64,000 bases of DNA from Chitinophagaceae bacterium (GCA_017307755.1 JAFKGQ010000011.1:62001-126000), one strand, 5' to 3'. Counted from the stretch's first letter, positions 16,801 to 26,825 are shown. The notes: generated by a model from the letters alone, not told the origin. A program made the numbers and translations.

Positions 16801-17871
16801 TCAATAACATCTGTCCACCAGCTGCTTTAATTCCTTAAACCTGGCCGCCCTGTCGTCATTCTTTATATAGAAGGTCATCAAAAAGGCGCAGTAGCCCTTG
16901 TCGTTATCCACCCACGGGATACTGCCAAAAAGCCCTGGGCTGGTCACCGTCGTACCATCAGGCCGTACCACCCATTCCCCATAGCCATACCCGATGCTTT
17001 CCATGGGGACGGGCGAATAAGCGACCTTTACATCCCGCGTGATCCTGTCTACCTGCATTTCGGCAATACTTCTTTCACTCAACACCCGTCTTCCGTCAAA
17101 TACGCCTTTATGGAGGATCATGATAAGAAAATTCAGATAATCTTCCGGTGTGCTGCTGGCTCCACCTGCCGGCATCGCCACGGGGCCATGCCCAAAATCC
17201 GTGTTCTTCATGTTCAACGGCCGGGCGATCCGCTCGGCAAAAAGGCTCTCAAAACTTTCTCCCCCGATCTTCTCGATCACCGCCCCCGCTATCTGTAATC
17301 CAGCATTGCTATAGTGAAAGACCTTCCCCGGCCGACCTTCCATAGGCATGCCCGCGATGTATTGCACAGCCTCATCCATACTATGGAGGCTTCGCATGTC
17401 TTTCAAACTCTCCTTTAGGGGAGGTTCATTGATCCCCGTCTGATGACTAAGACATTGGCCGATGGTGATGTTCCCTTTTCCGTGGGCGGATAGCACTGGC
17501 AGATATGTACCTACTGTGTCGGAAAGACGCAGCTTGCCCTCATCTACAAAAGTCATTATCAGCGCGGCACTGAGCCATTTGCTACAGCTGGCGATAGGCT
17601 GGCGGGTAGTCATCGTATAATCGCCGAGGTCCGCCTCTTTTTTTTGCCGGCGGGCGATAAATCTGTTCACCATCTTTTGCCGCCGGGTCATTTCGCCCAC
17701 GGAGTGATCATACACGAGCCGGCCGTCCTTCCACACCGCCAGGATAGCCCTTCCGCCCATTTCCTGGACATGGTCGTCCAGCCACTGGTCCAGTTGGCCT
17801 TTGTCCTGTGCGCGCCCTGTCGTCGCTGCAAACAGGAGCAATAATACAGCGGCAAAATTTTTTATTGACAT
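16801..17871 (-). CDS. Serine hydrolase, class C beta-lactamase/esterase family, secreted
   Basis: A 356-residue exported protein (signal peptide to about residue 21, TTGRAQ). The beta-lactamase fold has SxxK in SCSKWLSAAL and the Tyr-x-Asn motif in HYSNAGLQIAG. Members include beta-lactamases, D-alanyl-D-alanine peptidases and esterases; the substrate cannot be told. The frame is open to 18009, but the ATG at 17871 gives a clean signal peptide and avoids overlap with the divergent peptidase gene at 17921. The 50 bp between the two must hold both promoters. Confidence 0.87.
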   Translation of the reverse strand: MSIKNFAAVLLLLFAATTGRAQDKGQLDQWLDDHVQEMGGRAILAVWKDGRLVYDHSVGEMTRRQKMVNRFIARRQKKEADLGDYTMTTRQPIASCSKWLSAALIMTFVDEGKLRLSDTVGTYLPVLSAHGKGNITIGQCLSHQTGINEPPLKESLKDMRSLHSMDEAVQYIAGMPMEGRPGKVFHYSNAGLQIAGAVIEKIGGESFESLFAERIARPLNMKNTDFGHGPVAMPAGGASSTPEDYLNFLIMILHKGVFDGRRVLSERSIAEMQVDRITRDVKVAYSPVPMESIGYGYGEWVVRPDGTTVTSPGLFGSIPWVDNDKGYCAFLMTFYIKNDDRAARFKELKQLVDRCY

Positions 17872-17920
17872 AGTTTCATAGACCTTCAAAACCCGGTCAG
17901 GTTTAATATCTTTACCCATC

Positions 17921-19210
17921 ATGAGAAAAACGATTACCCCCCTCCTGTTCTGCTTTTTTGCCTTTTCTGCCGCCAGGGCCCAACTGACAGCACCCGAAAA
18001 AAAAGCCATTGCCTATATCAACGACCATATGGACGCTGCCATGCAGCTGCTGATCAATTCGGTGAATATCAACAGCGGGACGCTAAATATTGCAGGCGTA
18101 AGAAAGGTGGGCGACCTCTATGCAAAGGAACTGGAAAAATTGGGTTTTATCATCGAGTGGGTAGCCGAACCCGACTCCCTTCGCCGGGCCGGGCACTTAG
18201 TCGCCACCCATAAAGGCAAAAAGGGCAAAAAACTTTTTCTCATCGGTCACCTGGACACCGTCTTTGAGCCAGACATGCCGGCCGGCCCCTATACAGTTCT
18301 CAACGACTCCACCGCCACAGGTCAGGGCGTCAATGATATGAAAGGGGGCGATGTGGTGATGATCGCCGCGCTGCAAGCCCTACAGGCAGCCGGACAGCTA
18401 AAGGACATGAACATCGTCGCTTATTTCACGGGGGATGAAGAGCGGTCCGGGTTCCCTCATAGCGTAGCCCGTAAGGATTTTATCGAAAGGGCAAAGACGT
18501 GTGACATAGCCCTGGGCTTCGAGTCCGCCATGGGACTGCATACCGTGGCCGCCGCCCGCCGGGGTATTGGTGACTGGTCGCTGGACGTGACAGCCCGCAC
18601 AGGACACTCCTCACAGGTGTTCACGGACTCCGCCGGTTTTGGCGCCATTTATGAAGCAGCCCGTATCCTCAATACCTTCAGGGAACAGCTGAGTCATGAG
18701 CAATATCTCACTTTTAATCCCGGCCTCATCGTAGGCGGCTCGGGCATAAAACTCTCTGACCAGGATGCCCGCGGCGAAGCGCTGGGAAAAACAAATATCA
18801 TCTCCCCCGCCGCACATGTAACAGGAGATCTGCGTTTTCTCTCCGAAGCACAGAAAAATGCCGTTCGCGAAAAAATGAAGACCATCGTCGCTACAAGTCT
18901 TCCCGGCACGCACGCCTCCATCAGTTTTACCGACGGTCTTCCTGCTATGGAGCCAACCGCCGGCAACCTTGCATTGGTGTCCCAACTGGACAAAGTCACC
19001 CGCGATATGGCCATCGGCGAGACGGTAGCAGGCGATCCCGGAGCCAGGGGCGCAGGCGATATTTCGGACATCGCGCAATACATGGATTGTCTCGACGGTC
19101 TGGGCGCCTCCGGCAAGGGAGCTCACAGAGCAGGGGAAACCATCCACCTGAAAGAATACCCCCTCCTTATTCAGCGGGCAGCAGTGTTTATATACAGGTT
19201 GACACGGTAG
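17921..19210 (+). CDS. M20-family metallopeptidase, secreted (glutamate carboxypeptidase type)
   Basis: A 429-residue zinc exopeptidase with a signal peptide (residues 1-20, AARAQ). Metal-binding motifs follow the M20 order: IGHLDTVFE (His, with catalytic Asp), GVNDMKGG (bridging Asp), FTGDEERSG (catalytic Glu and ligand). A dimerisation domain follows, and a C-terminal HRAGETIHL supplies the last His. It probably removes C-terminal residues from peptides or folyl/acyl conjugates in the periplasm. A TATCTTTA -7-like element lies 6 bp before the ATG. The stop is immediately adjacent to the convergent DsbD-domain gene. Confidence 0.9.
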   Translation: MRKTITPLLFCFFAFSAARAQLTAPEKKAIAYINDHMDAAMQLLINSVNINSGTLNIAGVRKVGDLYAKELEKLGFIIEWVAEPDSLRRAGHLVATHKGKKGKKLFLIGHLDTVFEPDMPAGPYTVLNDSTATGQGVNDMKGGDVVMIAALQALQAAGQLKDMNIVAYFTGDEERSGFPHSVARKDFIERAKTCDIALGFESAMGLHTVAAARRGIGDWSLDVTARTGHSSQVFTDSAGFGAIYEAARILNTFREQLSHEQYLTFNPGLIVGGSGIKLSDQDARGEALGKTNIISPAAHVTGDLRFLSEAQKNAVREKMKTIVATSLPGTHASISFTDGLPAMEPTAGNLALVSQLDKVTRDMAIGETVAGDPGARGAGDISDIAQYMDCLDGLGASGKGAHRAGETIHLKEYPLLIQRAAVFIYRLTR

Positions 19211-19660
19211 CTAAGGCAGCCAGAGCCGGAAATCCACCGATGCGGGTGGCAAACATTTTTGCTCCGTACAGACCTGGAATCGGATGGCACCTGACAAGCT
19301 GGTCTTCACCTTCGCTTTCATCCTGACCACCTGTATAAGATCTACCTTGCCGGCATATTGCCAGGACTCGCTGTCCAGCACAGGCTCTCTATGTTTTATC
19401 AGCACACCGGACTCCTCCACAGCCCCTTCCATGATCAACAAAGGGTTCTTATCCCACCCCACAACGATGGGAAAGCCGATAGCCCCTTGTGGTTGCATCT
19501 GGCTGTAAATATGCCATCCCCTTTCTATCGAGGCAGTCATATGCAGCTCGTACAGACCTCCCGCTTTCTTCCGAAGGTTGAATTGCCAGCTGACAGGATC
19601 CTGGGCTACTGCCTGTATCCCCGCCAATAGCAGACAGACGACTAGCTTATAATTTATCAT
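19211..19660 (-). CDS. Free-standing DsbD N-terminal (DsbD-alpha) domain protein
   Basis: A 149-residue exported protein: signal peptide to about residue 19 (AVAQ), then a single immunoglobulin-like DsbD-alpha domain. It has GWHIYSQMQPQGAIGFP and a C-terminal CTEQKCLPP containing the presumed redox pair. Full-length DsbD fuses this domain to a membrane part and a thioredoxin domain; both are absent here. It overlaps the 3' end of the redoxin fusion gene by 14 bp and is the last gene of the ECF-controlled SusCD operon. A role passing electrons to or from the neighbouring redoxin is inferred. Confidence 0.82.
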   Translation of the reverse strand: MINYKLVVCLLLAGIQAVAQDPVSWQFNLRKKAGGLYELHMTASIERGWHIYSQMQPQGAIGFPIVVGWDKNPLLIMEGAVEESGVLIKHREPVLDSESWQYAGKVDLIQVVRMKAKVKTSLSGAIRFQVCTEQKCLPPASVDFRLWLP

Positions 19661-20633
19661 ATACTACATCTATTGAATACCCGGCGCCCCCGCTGTAGGT
19701 TACCACACGCCTCATGTCCAGGGATTTACCCCCGTTGATCAGTTCCCACTGCTCATACATCTTATACACTATCCGGCTTACATCGTCCATATGGCTTATA
19801 AGAACCCTTTTGACCAGAAGCCTTCCCGCCGGAGGCCATTCCATAAAATCCATTCTGATGCGGCCGTCCGTGATAACACTTCTCAGTGTGTCTCCGGCCT
19901 GGTAGATGCGCCGCTGCTTTTCGTAGCCCGCTACTGCAACACCATCCGGCATGATCCTTACAGAGAATTTGGAAGGTACAATGGAAGAAGGAGCGATCCC
20001 GAATTCGCTTTTTTGCCGGTGAAGCACCCAGGTACCCGAGAATTTCGCCCGCTCGTTGTTTCGCTCCTCCGTCCGGGTGATCGCATGTTCCAACCGCGGC
20101 TCCTTTTCTTCCAGAAAACTATCCAGATCACTCTTCGCAAGATGATTCGAGATCGCCCGTATCACACCGTTGGGATCGACAATGATCATATTCGTTCCAC
20201 CTCCCAGGTCAAATCGTTCGTAGACCGTGGAATCATAGGCGATGGGTAATTGAAGGTGCTCCTTTTCTCTCACCTTTTCATATAATAAACGCATCTCTTT
20301 GTAGTCAGGGCCCCGGGCCGGTATATAAATGCTTCCGCTATATCCGATAAGTAGGATCTGAACTTTGTCCTTGAATTGCTTTTGCAGGCTGTCCGTCGCA
20401 GACAGCTGAGCCACACAGGATGAGCAATAGCGGTTAAAACAACTCAGCACCAGCCATTTCCCCCTGAGATCCTGCAGACTTACCTGATCTCTTGTATAAT
20501 AATGAACATCGTTAAGGAAAAGATCGGGGCAGACCTTCCCAACAGTGGCAAACTCTGGTCTGGCTTGCGGCTGTGCGGCAGTAAACAACGGAAATGCGGC
20601 CGCAAATACATATCCTGCAATTTTCTTTAACAT
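19647..20633 (-). CDS. Periplasmic redoxin fused to a C-terminal lipocalin-like domain
   Basis: A 328-residue exported protein (signal peptide to about residue 19). A TlpA/ResA-like thioredoxin fold (about residues 25-185) has the active site CSSC in CFNRYCSSC. A C-terminal beta-barrel domain (about residues 195-328) begins FSGTWVLHRQKSEFG, a signature common in Bacteroidota exported proteins. The frame has a TTG three codons earlier, but the ATG at 20633 is preferred. It follows SusD by 23 bp in the same operon. It probably acts on disulfides of the partner surface proteins or of the imported substrate. Confidence 0.8.
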   Translation of the reverse strand: MLKKIAGYVFAAAFPLFTAAQPQARPEFATVGKVCPDLFLNDVHYYTRDQVSLQDLRGKWLVLSCFNRYCSSCVAQLSATDSLQKQFKDKVQILLIGYSGSIYIPARGPDYKEMRLLYEKVREKEHLQLPIAYDSTVYERFDLGGGTNMIIVDPNGVIRAISNHLAKSDLDSFLEEKEPRLEHAITRTEERNNERAKFSGTWVLHRQKSEFGIAPSSIVPSKFSVRIMPDGVAVAGYEKQRRIYQAGDTLRSVITDGRIRMDFMEWPPAGRLLVKRVLISHMDDVSRIVYKMYEQWELINGGKSLDMRRVVTYSGGAGYSIDVVYDKL

Positions 20634-20656
20634 TGTAAGCAACGTTTGTTAAATGA

Positions 20657-22066
20657 TCAATTGTACCCTGGGTTTTGGATCAGGAAGGCATTCTTCTGCA
20701 ATTCTTCGTATGGTACTGGCAGTAATTGCCGATTCGTGCTCCATATACCACCCTTTGCGGGGGTAACCACGTTCATAACAGCATCCACATTTCCCATACG
20801 CTTGAGATCATACCATCGATGACCCCATTCACAAAAAAATTCGGTCTGTCGTTCATGGAGGATAGCCTGCAGCATATCCTGCTTATTGGCAGCGGCAGTG
20901 CCCGAAAGACCGGCCCTATTCCTTATGGCATCCAGGTCAGAGACAGCGCTGTTGGCTCCGGTGACATTATCCTGCTGCGCCCGTGCTTCGGCCCGGATAA
21001 GGTATTGCTCGCCCAGTCGAAATACAATATAGTCTTCCGTGGGTGCGCCGGCCCCACCTTTTCTCAACTTATACTTATATGGGTAGTAATAGGTTTGACC
21101 ATTCACCAGGTTACTGTTCAGCCATTTTGCCTTCCGCTGATCACCGGGTTCAAATGCATGCAGGAGATAATTACTGATACAATAGGTAGGTATCAGCGTA
21201 GCATCAAAGGGTATAAAAGAATTCCCTTCCGGGGAGTTGTATCCCGGTATGACGGACAATAGTTGCCAGATAACCTCATTGCTTTTTGCAAGGAACACAT
21301 TGTTCAGGTCGGGCTCCAGCCCATACCCTCCCCCATCAATAACTGCTGAAGCAGCAGCCTCAGCCTCCGGCCATTGTTGACGATAGAGATAAACCCTGGA
21401 CAGCAGCGCCAGCGCGGCATACTTATTCGGCCGCACTCTGCCTTCGGTGATATAGACAGCCGACATCACAGAAGCCGCATCCTTCAGATCCTTGATGATT
21501 TGATCATATACTGTATTCTTCGGCGTACGGGGAATAATGGCGTTCTTCTCAAAGTTCGTGCCCGTCACCAATGGTACATCACCAAATAAATTCACCATAT
21601 TGAAATAACAAATAGCCCGCATCAGCTTTGCTTCTCCTGTCAGCTGATCTTTTGCCGGCTTGCTGATACCGGTGCTGCCGGCTAATCCCTCGATAGATGC
21701 ATTTGCCTGATATATGACACGGTAATTAAGATACCAGAATCCCGTATATCCATTGGTCGCGGAAACGCTGTTTTGATAAAATTGCTGATTGCTAATATCC
21801 TGATTAGTAGCATATAGTTCATCGGCCGCCAATCCCATATAGATGGTGGTAAGGCCATTCAGGGGATAGCCGGCGCCGGCGGAGGACATAAAACCGATGT
21901 ACATACCCAGAATGGCGGCAGTGGCATTAGCGCTGTCTGTAAAGACAGCAGACGTCGTCACTGTATTTTTTGCCGGTGGGATCTCCACAAATTTTCTGCA
22001 TGAAGTCATCCCCGACCCAATTGCCGCCAGCAGCAGAAAGAAAAAACTGAAATTTGAGTGCCTCAT
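20657..22066 (-). CDS. SusD/RagB-family nutrient-binding lipoprotein
   Basis: A 469-residue surface lipoprotein with a lipobox at GMTSC (Cys near residue 22). The SusD helical scaffold is recognisable by the N-terminal TPR-like region, the segment LIRAEARAQQDNVTGANSAVSDLDAIRNRAGL (quoted in part: LIRAEARAQ and LDAIRNRAGL) and the closing ERQTEFFCEWGHRWYDLKR. It lies 10 bp downstream of its SusC partner. Substrate binding cannot be predicted. The adjoining redox genes and the lack of glycoside hydrolases suggest a non-glycan cargo such as peptides or metal chelates. Confidence 0.92.
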   Translation of the reverse strand: MRHSNFSFFFLLLAAIGSGMTSCRKFVEIPPAKNTVTTSAVFTDSANATAAILGMYIGFMSSAGAGYPLNGLTTIYMGLAADELYATNQDISNQQFYQNSVSATNGYTGFWYLNYRVIYQANASIEGLAGSTGISKPAKDQLTGEAKLMRAICYFNMVNLFGDVPLVTGTNFEKNAIIPRTPKNTVYDQIIKDLKDAASVMSAVYITEGRVRPNKYAALALLSRVYLYRQQWPEAEAAASAVIDGGGYGLEPDLNNVFLAKSNEVIWQLLSVIPGYNSPEGNSFIPFDATLIPTYCISNYLLHAFEPGDQRKAKWLNSNLVNGQTYYYPYKYKLRKGGAGAPTEDYIVFRLGEQYLIRAEARAQQDNVTGANSAVSDLDAIRNRAGLSGTAAANKQDMLQAILHERQTEFFCEWGHRWYDLKRMGNVDAVMNVVTPAKGGIWSTNRQLLPVPYEELQKNAFLIQNPGYN

Positions 22067-22076
22067 TTAATAAGTT

Positions 22077-25000
22077 TTAGAAATTGAATTGGATCCCTCC
22101 CACAAATGTTTTCATAGGCGGTACGGAGTAAAAACTTTGCGATTCAGGGTCGTTCCCCTTATAATGCGTGAGGGTGACTAGGTTTTGCGCATTGAAATAA
22201 ATACGGCATCCGGATAATTTTACCTTTTTCAAATACCCGGGTTGGAATGAATAGGACAATGACAAGGTCTTCAATCGTATAAATGAAGCATCCTCGAAGG
22301 CTCCGTCTGAATTGGAAAAATATCTGTTAGAAGCGTCGTATGCCGGAGTGATCGATGTTGCGCCAAATCTTTGGATATGGGTATGATCTCCCGGTTTTTG
22401 CCAGCGTGACAAAACATCCACAGGCCGATTGACAGGAGTCCCTGCCCATCCAAGTGTGGATTGAAGATAATTGAACCCCTTTTGCTTTGTGAATTGAAAG
22501 AACAGGTCCAATTGAAACCCCTCATAGTTAAATACATTCCTGAAACCTCCATAAAATTGAGGGTCCCGGTTACCTATCACATAATAATCACTATCGGACA
22601 TCGGCGTGTAACTTATCCCACCTTTCTTTGTATAGAATTGATAAATCCCGGTGGTATCGTTCACGCCGGCTAACCTGTATTTTTTTAATATATTCAGCGG
22701 CTGGCCGACAATATAGGCATAGCTATAGCTGGAAATTTCTATACCCGGGAAGGAGAGCAGCTTATTTTTTGGTAGGGTCAGGTTCAGGGCGGTGGTCCAT
22801 TTGAACTTCCTGGTCTTGATATTTGTCGTAGATATTTGTACTTCCCACCCGCTGTTCTGTACCAGGGCCGGCCAGTTTAGTGTGACGCTTCCAAAACCCG
22901 TCTGGGTGGGGAGATCATAGGACACCAGCTGATTACCACAGCGGTTGCGATACCAGCTGATATTGGCCAGTAACCTGTCCCCCAGGAAGCCCAATTCTAC
23001 CCCCGCCTCCAACTTCTTGTTCACTGTCCAGCTGAAGTTAGGCTTATAGAGATTCATAGGGATATAACCCAATGCATCCTGATACGCCCGGTTTGTCGGC
23101 TGCCAGTTTGCCGTGAACTGATAATCGCCTATCACGTCCCCTCCGGTGGTCCCATAGCTTGCCCGCAACTTTCCATAGCTTAATGGAGAAATACGTTGTT
23201 TGATCCATTGCTCTTCGGAGAAGATCCACCCAAGACCCGCGGATCCAAAATTGCCGAACTGCCGGCCGGGGCCAAACCGGCTGGACCCGTCCCTCCGGCC
23301 GGAAAGGTTGAGGATATACCTGCGGTCCCATATGTAATTGATCCTGCCGAATACAGCCGAGTACCGGTAAAGGCTATTGGCATCAGACATGGTCTTTGAC
23401 CCCGCCGCGGACAAGCTGCCCAGCAATGCATCATTATTATAATTTTCCCCTTCCGCCGCGGTACTGGCATTGATATTCTGTTGGAACGTGCCGCCGGCCA
23501 ATACTGTCAACTTACCTTTTGCGATCCGTCTGGTATATTCCGCCTGCGGCTCGATGATCCAGGTCTGAAAATTGTTGGTCCCAAAACTGGCGGCTCCGGT
23601 GGAAAATCTGGCAGGATCGCGGGCAGAGATAGGCACTTGAGAATTCTCAGTTGAATTCAATGTATTATACCCGAAACTGGACCGTACCTGTAGACCCGGC
23701 AGTACTTCATACCCTATCTGGAAATGGCTGAGCAGATTATAGGATTGCAACAGATACTTTTGCTTCAGGTATCCCATGGGGTTGTCGAGTGGGATCCCTT
23801 TATAATTCCAGACAAGGTTCCCATTCGCATCGATGAGATCAGGAAAATTGGGCGAAAGTGTGAACGCCTGTAATGCATCGGCCGACCCTGCCGAGTTGTT
23901 CTGACCAAAGGAATAGCCGGCGGAAAAGTCGATCACCAGCTTGCCGTCGGCTGTGTTGTGGTGTAAATTCATGTTCGTGGAAACGCGCTTGTCGGAAAAG
24001 TCACCGGGGAAGATAAAAGTCTCACGATGATATCCCGCGCTTACCATAAAACGAGTGCCCGTAGCCCCGCCTGATAAGGAAGCATAGACATCCGTCGTAC
24101 GTGCCGTATTACCCATGAAATATTTCTTCCAGTCTGTATATTTGGCAGTGTCATAGACGACAAGATCAGGGAAGTATACAGCATATGCCGGATCGGTAAG
24201 ATAAGAGGTCAATCCGTCATTGTCTATAGCTTCCCTCCTCATTGCAAGATACTGTTGCGTATTCATCATCTTCATGGTCCTCGTCACCCGGCTCCCTCCC
24301 CCATACACATTCATATCAAACTTGACCTTTCCCGGTTTTCCTTTTTTCGTGGTGATCAGCACTACTCCATTGGCCCCCCGGCTGCCGTAAATAGCTGTCG
24401 CGTCCGCATCCCGCAGCACTTCGATACTTTCAATATCCGAAGGATTGATACTGTTGAACGGGCTGATCCCGTTGAGCGCATCGTTATCGATAACAATGGA
24501 ATTCTTTGTTGCCAGCGAACCAAACTGGTTCAGGTTCTTGTTCTGTGGCGCAAACGGTACTCCGTCCACGATGATCAGCGGGTTATCCATAGGACGGGAG
24601 AAAGCGCCGGCGAACAAAGTATTTTGCCCCCTCACCTGTATCTTGAACGCCGCGCCTGGTACCCCGCTGGTCTGTGTGACCACCAATCCCGGCACCCGCC
24701 CCTCCAGGGCTGCCAAAGGGTTTTGTACAGGTTGCTGTGCGATCTCCTCGCTCGTCACCTTCGACACCGAACCTACATTATAACGTTGGGTCGTAGTACC
24801 ATAAGCCACGATCTGCACCTCATCCAGTTTGCTCACCTTTGTCTTCACCCGTACCACAAGGTCATTCCTGCTCCCGGTACGGATCTCCTGCTCTTCGATA
24901 TTCGTACTGCTAAAGACAAGTACCACAGGGCCATCGATACCTTTCAGCAGGAACACGCCATTTACGTCTGTACTGGCGCCATTGTTACTTCCTTTTATCT

Positions 25001-25502
25001 TCACCGACACCCCTTCCACGGGATCGCCGGCCTCATTTACGACCCGTCCCCGAATATCCGGGGGAAGCGGCGACTCTGCCAACGCTGCTTTCTTCTCAAT
25101 GACCTTCCGCGTGATGAACACCGTCTGCTGCCGGATAACAAACTCCAGAGGTTGGTCCTTCAGACATGCTTCCAGTAGTCTCTCTACCGTGACATCCTTT
25201 AGGTCGATGCTCACCTTCCTCGTACCATCGAGCAGATCAGCATCATAAAAGAAAACATAAGGGGTCTGCCGTTCGATGGCAGTGAATACTTCTTTCAGCA
25301 TTACATTCCTGCCCGAAAAACTCACTGACTGGGCATATCCGTGAGCGCTTGCGGAAAGACAAGCCGACAACAGTACAACGATTGTAAATTTCATGGTCCA
25401 TAGCAGTTTTTTCATGCCGGGCTGCGGGGACAGCCAACAGGGCATGGTCCTGGTGACAGAGCATGTAAATACATGCCCTTTGCAAAGAGCCTTAAAACGC
25501 AT
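22077..25502 (-). CDS. SusC/RagA-family TonB-dependent transporter with STN domain
   Basis: A 1141-residue outer-membrane transporter. A long leader leads into a signal peptide (hydrophobic core around residues 38-50, cut near HGYAQ). An STN domain (about residues 60-130), a carboxypeptidase-regulatory-like domain (DIRGRVVNEAGDPVEGV), a plug (VQIVAYGTT to IYGSRGANGVVLITTKKG) and a barrel ending VGGIQFNF follow. The STN domain signals to the FecR anti-sigma protein encoded just upstream, giving ligand-induced expression. An alternative ATG at 25415 would remove 29 residues. The gene starts the SusC-SusD-redoxin-DsbD series. Confidence 0.93.
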   Translation of the reverse strand: MRFKALCKGHVFTCSVTRTMPCWLSPQPGMKKLLWTMKFTIVVLLSACLSASAHGYAQSVSFSGRNVMLKEVFTAIERQTPYVFFYDADLLDGTRKVSIDLKDVTVERLLEACLKDQPLEFVIRQQTVFITRKVIEKKAALAESPLPPDIRGRVVNEAGDPVEGVSVKIKGSNNGASTDVNGVFLLKGIDGPVVLVFSSTNIEEQEIRTGSRNDLVVRVKTKVSKLDEVQIVAYGTTTQRYNVGSVSKVTSEEIAQQPVQNPLAALEGRVPGLVVTQTSGVPGAAFKIQVRGQNTLFAGAFSRPMDNPLIIVDGVPFAPQNKNLNQFGSLATKNSIVIDNDALNGISPFNSINPSDIESIEVLRDADATAIYGSRGANGVVLITTKKGKPGKVKFDMNVYGGGSRVTRTMKMMNTQQYLAMRREAIDNDGLTSYLTDPAYAVYFPDLVVYDTAKYTDWKKYFMGNTARTTDVYASLSGGATGTRFMVSAGYHRETFIFPGDFSDKRVSTNMNLHHNTADGKLVIDFSAGYSFGQNNSAGSADALQAFTLSPNFPDLIDANGNLVWNYKGIPLDNPMGYLKQKYLLQSYNLLSHFQIGYEVLPGLQVRSSFGYNTLNSTENSQVPISARDPARFSTGAASFGTNNFQTWIIEPQAEYTRRIAKGKLTVLAGGTFQQNINASTAAEGENYNNDALLGSLSAAGSKTMSDANSLYRYSAVFGRINYIWDRRYILNLSGRRDGSSRFGPGRQFGNFGSAGLGWIFSEEQWIKQRISPLSYGKLRASYGTTGGDVIGDYQFTANWQPTNRAYQDALGYIPMNLYKPNFSWTVNKKLEAGVELGFLGDRLLANISWYRNRCGNQLVSYDLPTQTGFGSVTLNWPALVQNSGWEVQISTTNIKTRKFKWTTALNLTLPKNKLLSFPGIEISSYSYAYIVGQPLNILKKYRLAGVNDTTGIYQFYTKKGGISYTPMSDSDYYVIGNRDPQFYGGFRNVFNYEGFQLDLFFQFTKQKGFNYLQSTLGWAGTPVNRPVDVLSRWQKPGDHTHIQRFGATSITPAYDASNRYFSNSDGAFEDASFIRLKTLSLSYSFQPGYLKKVKLSGCRIYFNAQNLVTLTHYKGNDPESQSFYSVPPMKTFVGGIQFNF

Positions 25503-25576
25503 ACATTTGTTTTGTTTGGGTTAATGAATAAGCAGTCTTTCGCCGATTGTATTATGGGATTGACCCGGACTACTTA

Positions 25577-25609
25577 CAGGAGAGTGCTTCCAACACTTTC
25601 CTGTTTTTA
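25577..25609 (+). terminator. Hairpin with T-tract between fecR and susC, oriented against them
   Basis: A 10-bp stem (CAGGAGAGTG with CACTTTCCTG, one G-T pair) and a 7-base loop are followed on the plus strand by TTTTT. It has intrinsic-terminator form but points opposite to the flanking fecR and susC genes, so it would stop antisense transcripts. In the sense direction it is only a hairpin without a T-tract. Confidence 0.35.
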
Positions 25610-25637
25610 TACAGGCCCATCATAAAACGCGTATTGA

Positions 25638-26825
25638 TCATTTGCCCGTTGAGGGTTTCACCGTCAGTTTATTCCCTACGATACTGTAATGCACCTGGTT
25701 CCTGGCGAGCGCATCCAGCACATCGGATAAATGCAGGTTCCGCTGTATCTTCCCTTCAAATTTTCTGACAGGTATCGCACCCTCATAAACTACTTCCAGG
25801 TCATACCATCTCGCCAGTTGCCGCAATACCACCGGCAAATCGGCATTCACAAACTGGAAGAGCCCGTTCTTCCAGGCCATTACCGCCCCCACATCGATAT
25901 TGTTCTTTACGCTGATCCCTTCTCCTGTCTGTGCTTGTTGCCCCGGCTGCAACACCCTGGCGATGCCCCCCCTGGACACTCTTATCCCTCCTTCCAGCAG
26001 GGTGATGGCAATATGTTTTTCCTCAGGGTAACAGTTGACATTAAATCGCGTACCCAGCACTTCCGTTGTCACTCCATTGGCCGACACTATAAATGGCCTT
26101 GTCGCATCCGCAGCCACCTCGAAATAAGCCTCGCCGTCTACGGTGACATGCCGGCCCCCCCGCCCCACTGAAGCAAAATAACGTAAGGAGGATTCGCTGT
26201 TCAACCACACCTTCGTGCCATCCGACAACACAAGGGAGGCCACCTTACTGCCCCTGGGGTTGTCCAATGTATTGTATTGTACTTCTCCCCCTTCGTTATT
26301 TTCAACGCTGTAAACGACCTCTCCATCATCATCCTTTCTGATCTTCACTCCGCCTTGCACTGCCAGTGTTCCGCTGCCGACACTGTCCAGCCTGATGACC
26401 CTGCCGCTGGCAAGCGAGATCCGGGCCTTCGTAGTTACCGGTGCGGCTACATCATGGGCCGGCGACGTATTTTTTACAACACTTTCGACCCGCATCCATC
26501 GATGTGAAAAATAGAAATAAGCTCCCAGTACGGCTATCAGCAACGATGCCGCCGCCACCCATTTCCACCATCCTCTCCCGGCAGTGAAGTCCGGACGGAC
26601 GACCGCTTCCCGGTAGGACGGGAATATCTTTTCCATCATCGCCAGCGCCTTCTCTTCCGGCAGATCATTTTCTTCTCCCGTCAGGTGCCAGGCATCCCTG
26701 ATCAATACGCTCAATTCGTCCTGCATGCCTGGCTCCAATGCCAGACCCATTAATTCCTGCTTCTCTTCGGGTGTGCAGGCTACGGCCAAGTACCGTTCAA
26801 AAAGATATGATAGTCTTTCAGACAT
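25638..26825 (-). CDS. FecR-family anti-sigma factor/transmembrane sensor
   Basis: A 395-residue inner-membrane protein. A cytoplasmic anti-sigma region occupies about residues 1-85. One membrane helix (about residues 88-108, WKWVAAASLLIAVLGAYFYF) is followed by a periplasmic FecR domain (about residues 180-275; GSKVASLVLSDGTKVWLN and FIVSANGVTTEVLGTRFNV) and a C-terminal DUF4974 (ARWYDLEVVYEG). It relays the STN signal of the SusC transporter to the sigma factor. It lies 87 bp downstream of the sigma gene and 135 bp upstream of susC. Confidence 0.93.
   Translation of the reverse strand: MSERLSYLFERYLAVACTPEEKQELMGLALEPGMQDELSVLIRDAWHLTGEENDLPEEKALAMMEKIFPSYREAVVRPDFTAGRGWWKWVAAASLLIAVLGAYFYFSHRWMRVESVVKNTSPAHDVAAPVTTKARISLASGRVIRLDSVGSGTLAVQGGVKIRKDDDGEVVYSVENNEGGEVQYNTLDNPRGSKVASLVLSDGTKVWLNSESSLRYFASVGRGGRHVTVDGEAYFEVAADATRPFIVSANGVTTEVLGTRFNVNCYPEEKHIAITLLEGGIRVSRGGIARVLQPGQQAQTGEGISVKNNIDVGAVMAWKNGLFQFVNADLPVVLRQLARWYDLEVVYEGAIPVRKFEGKIQRNLHLSDVLDALARNQVHYSIVGNKLTVKPSTGK

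Noticed and set aside
24255..25178. Long plus-strand frame (307 codons) opposite the STN-type SusC gene
   Set aside because: Antisense to the conserved plug region of SusC, rich in His/Arg/Cys with no domain.
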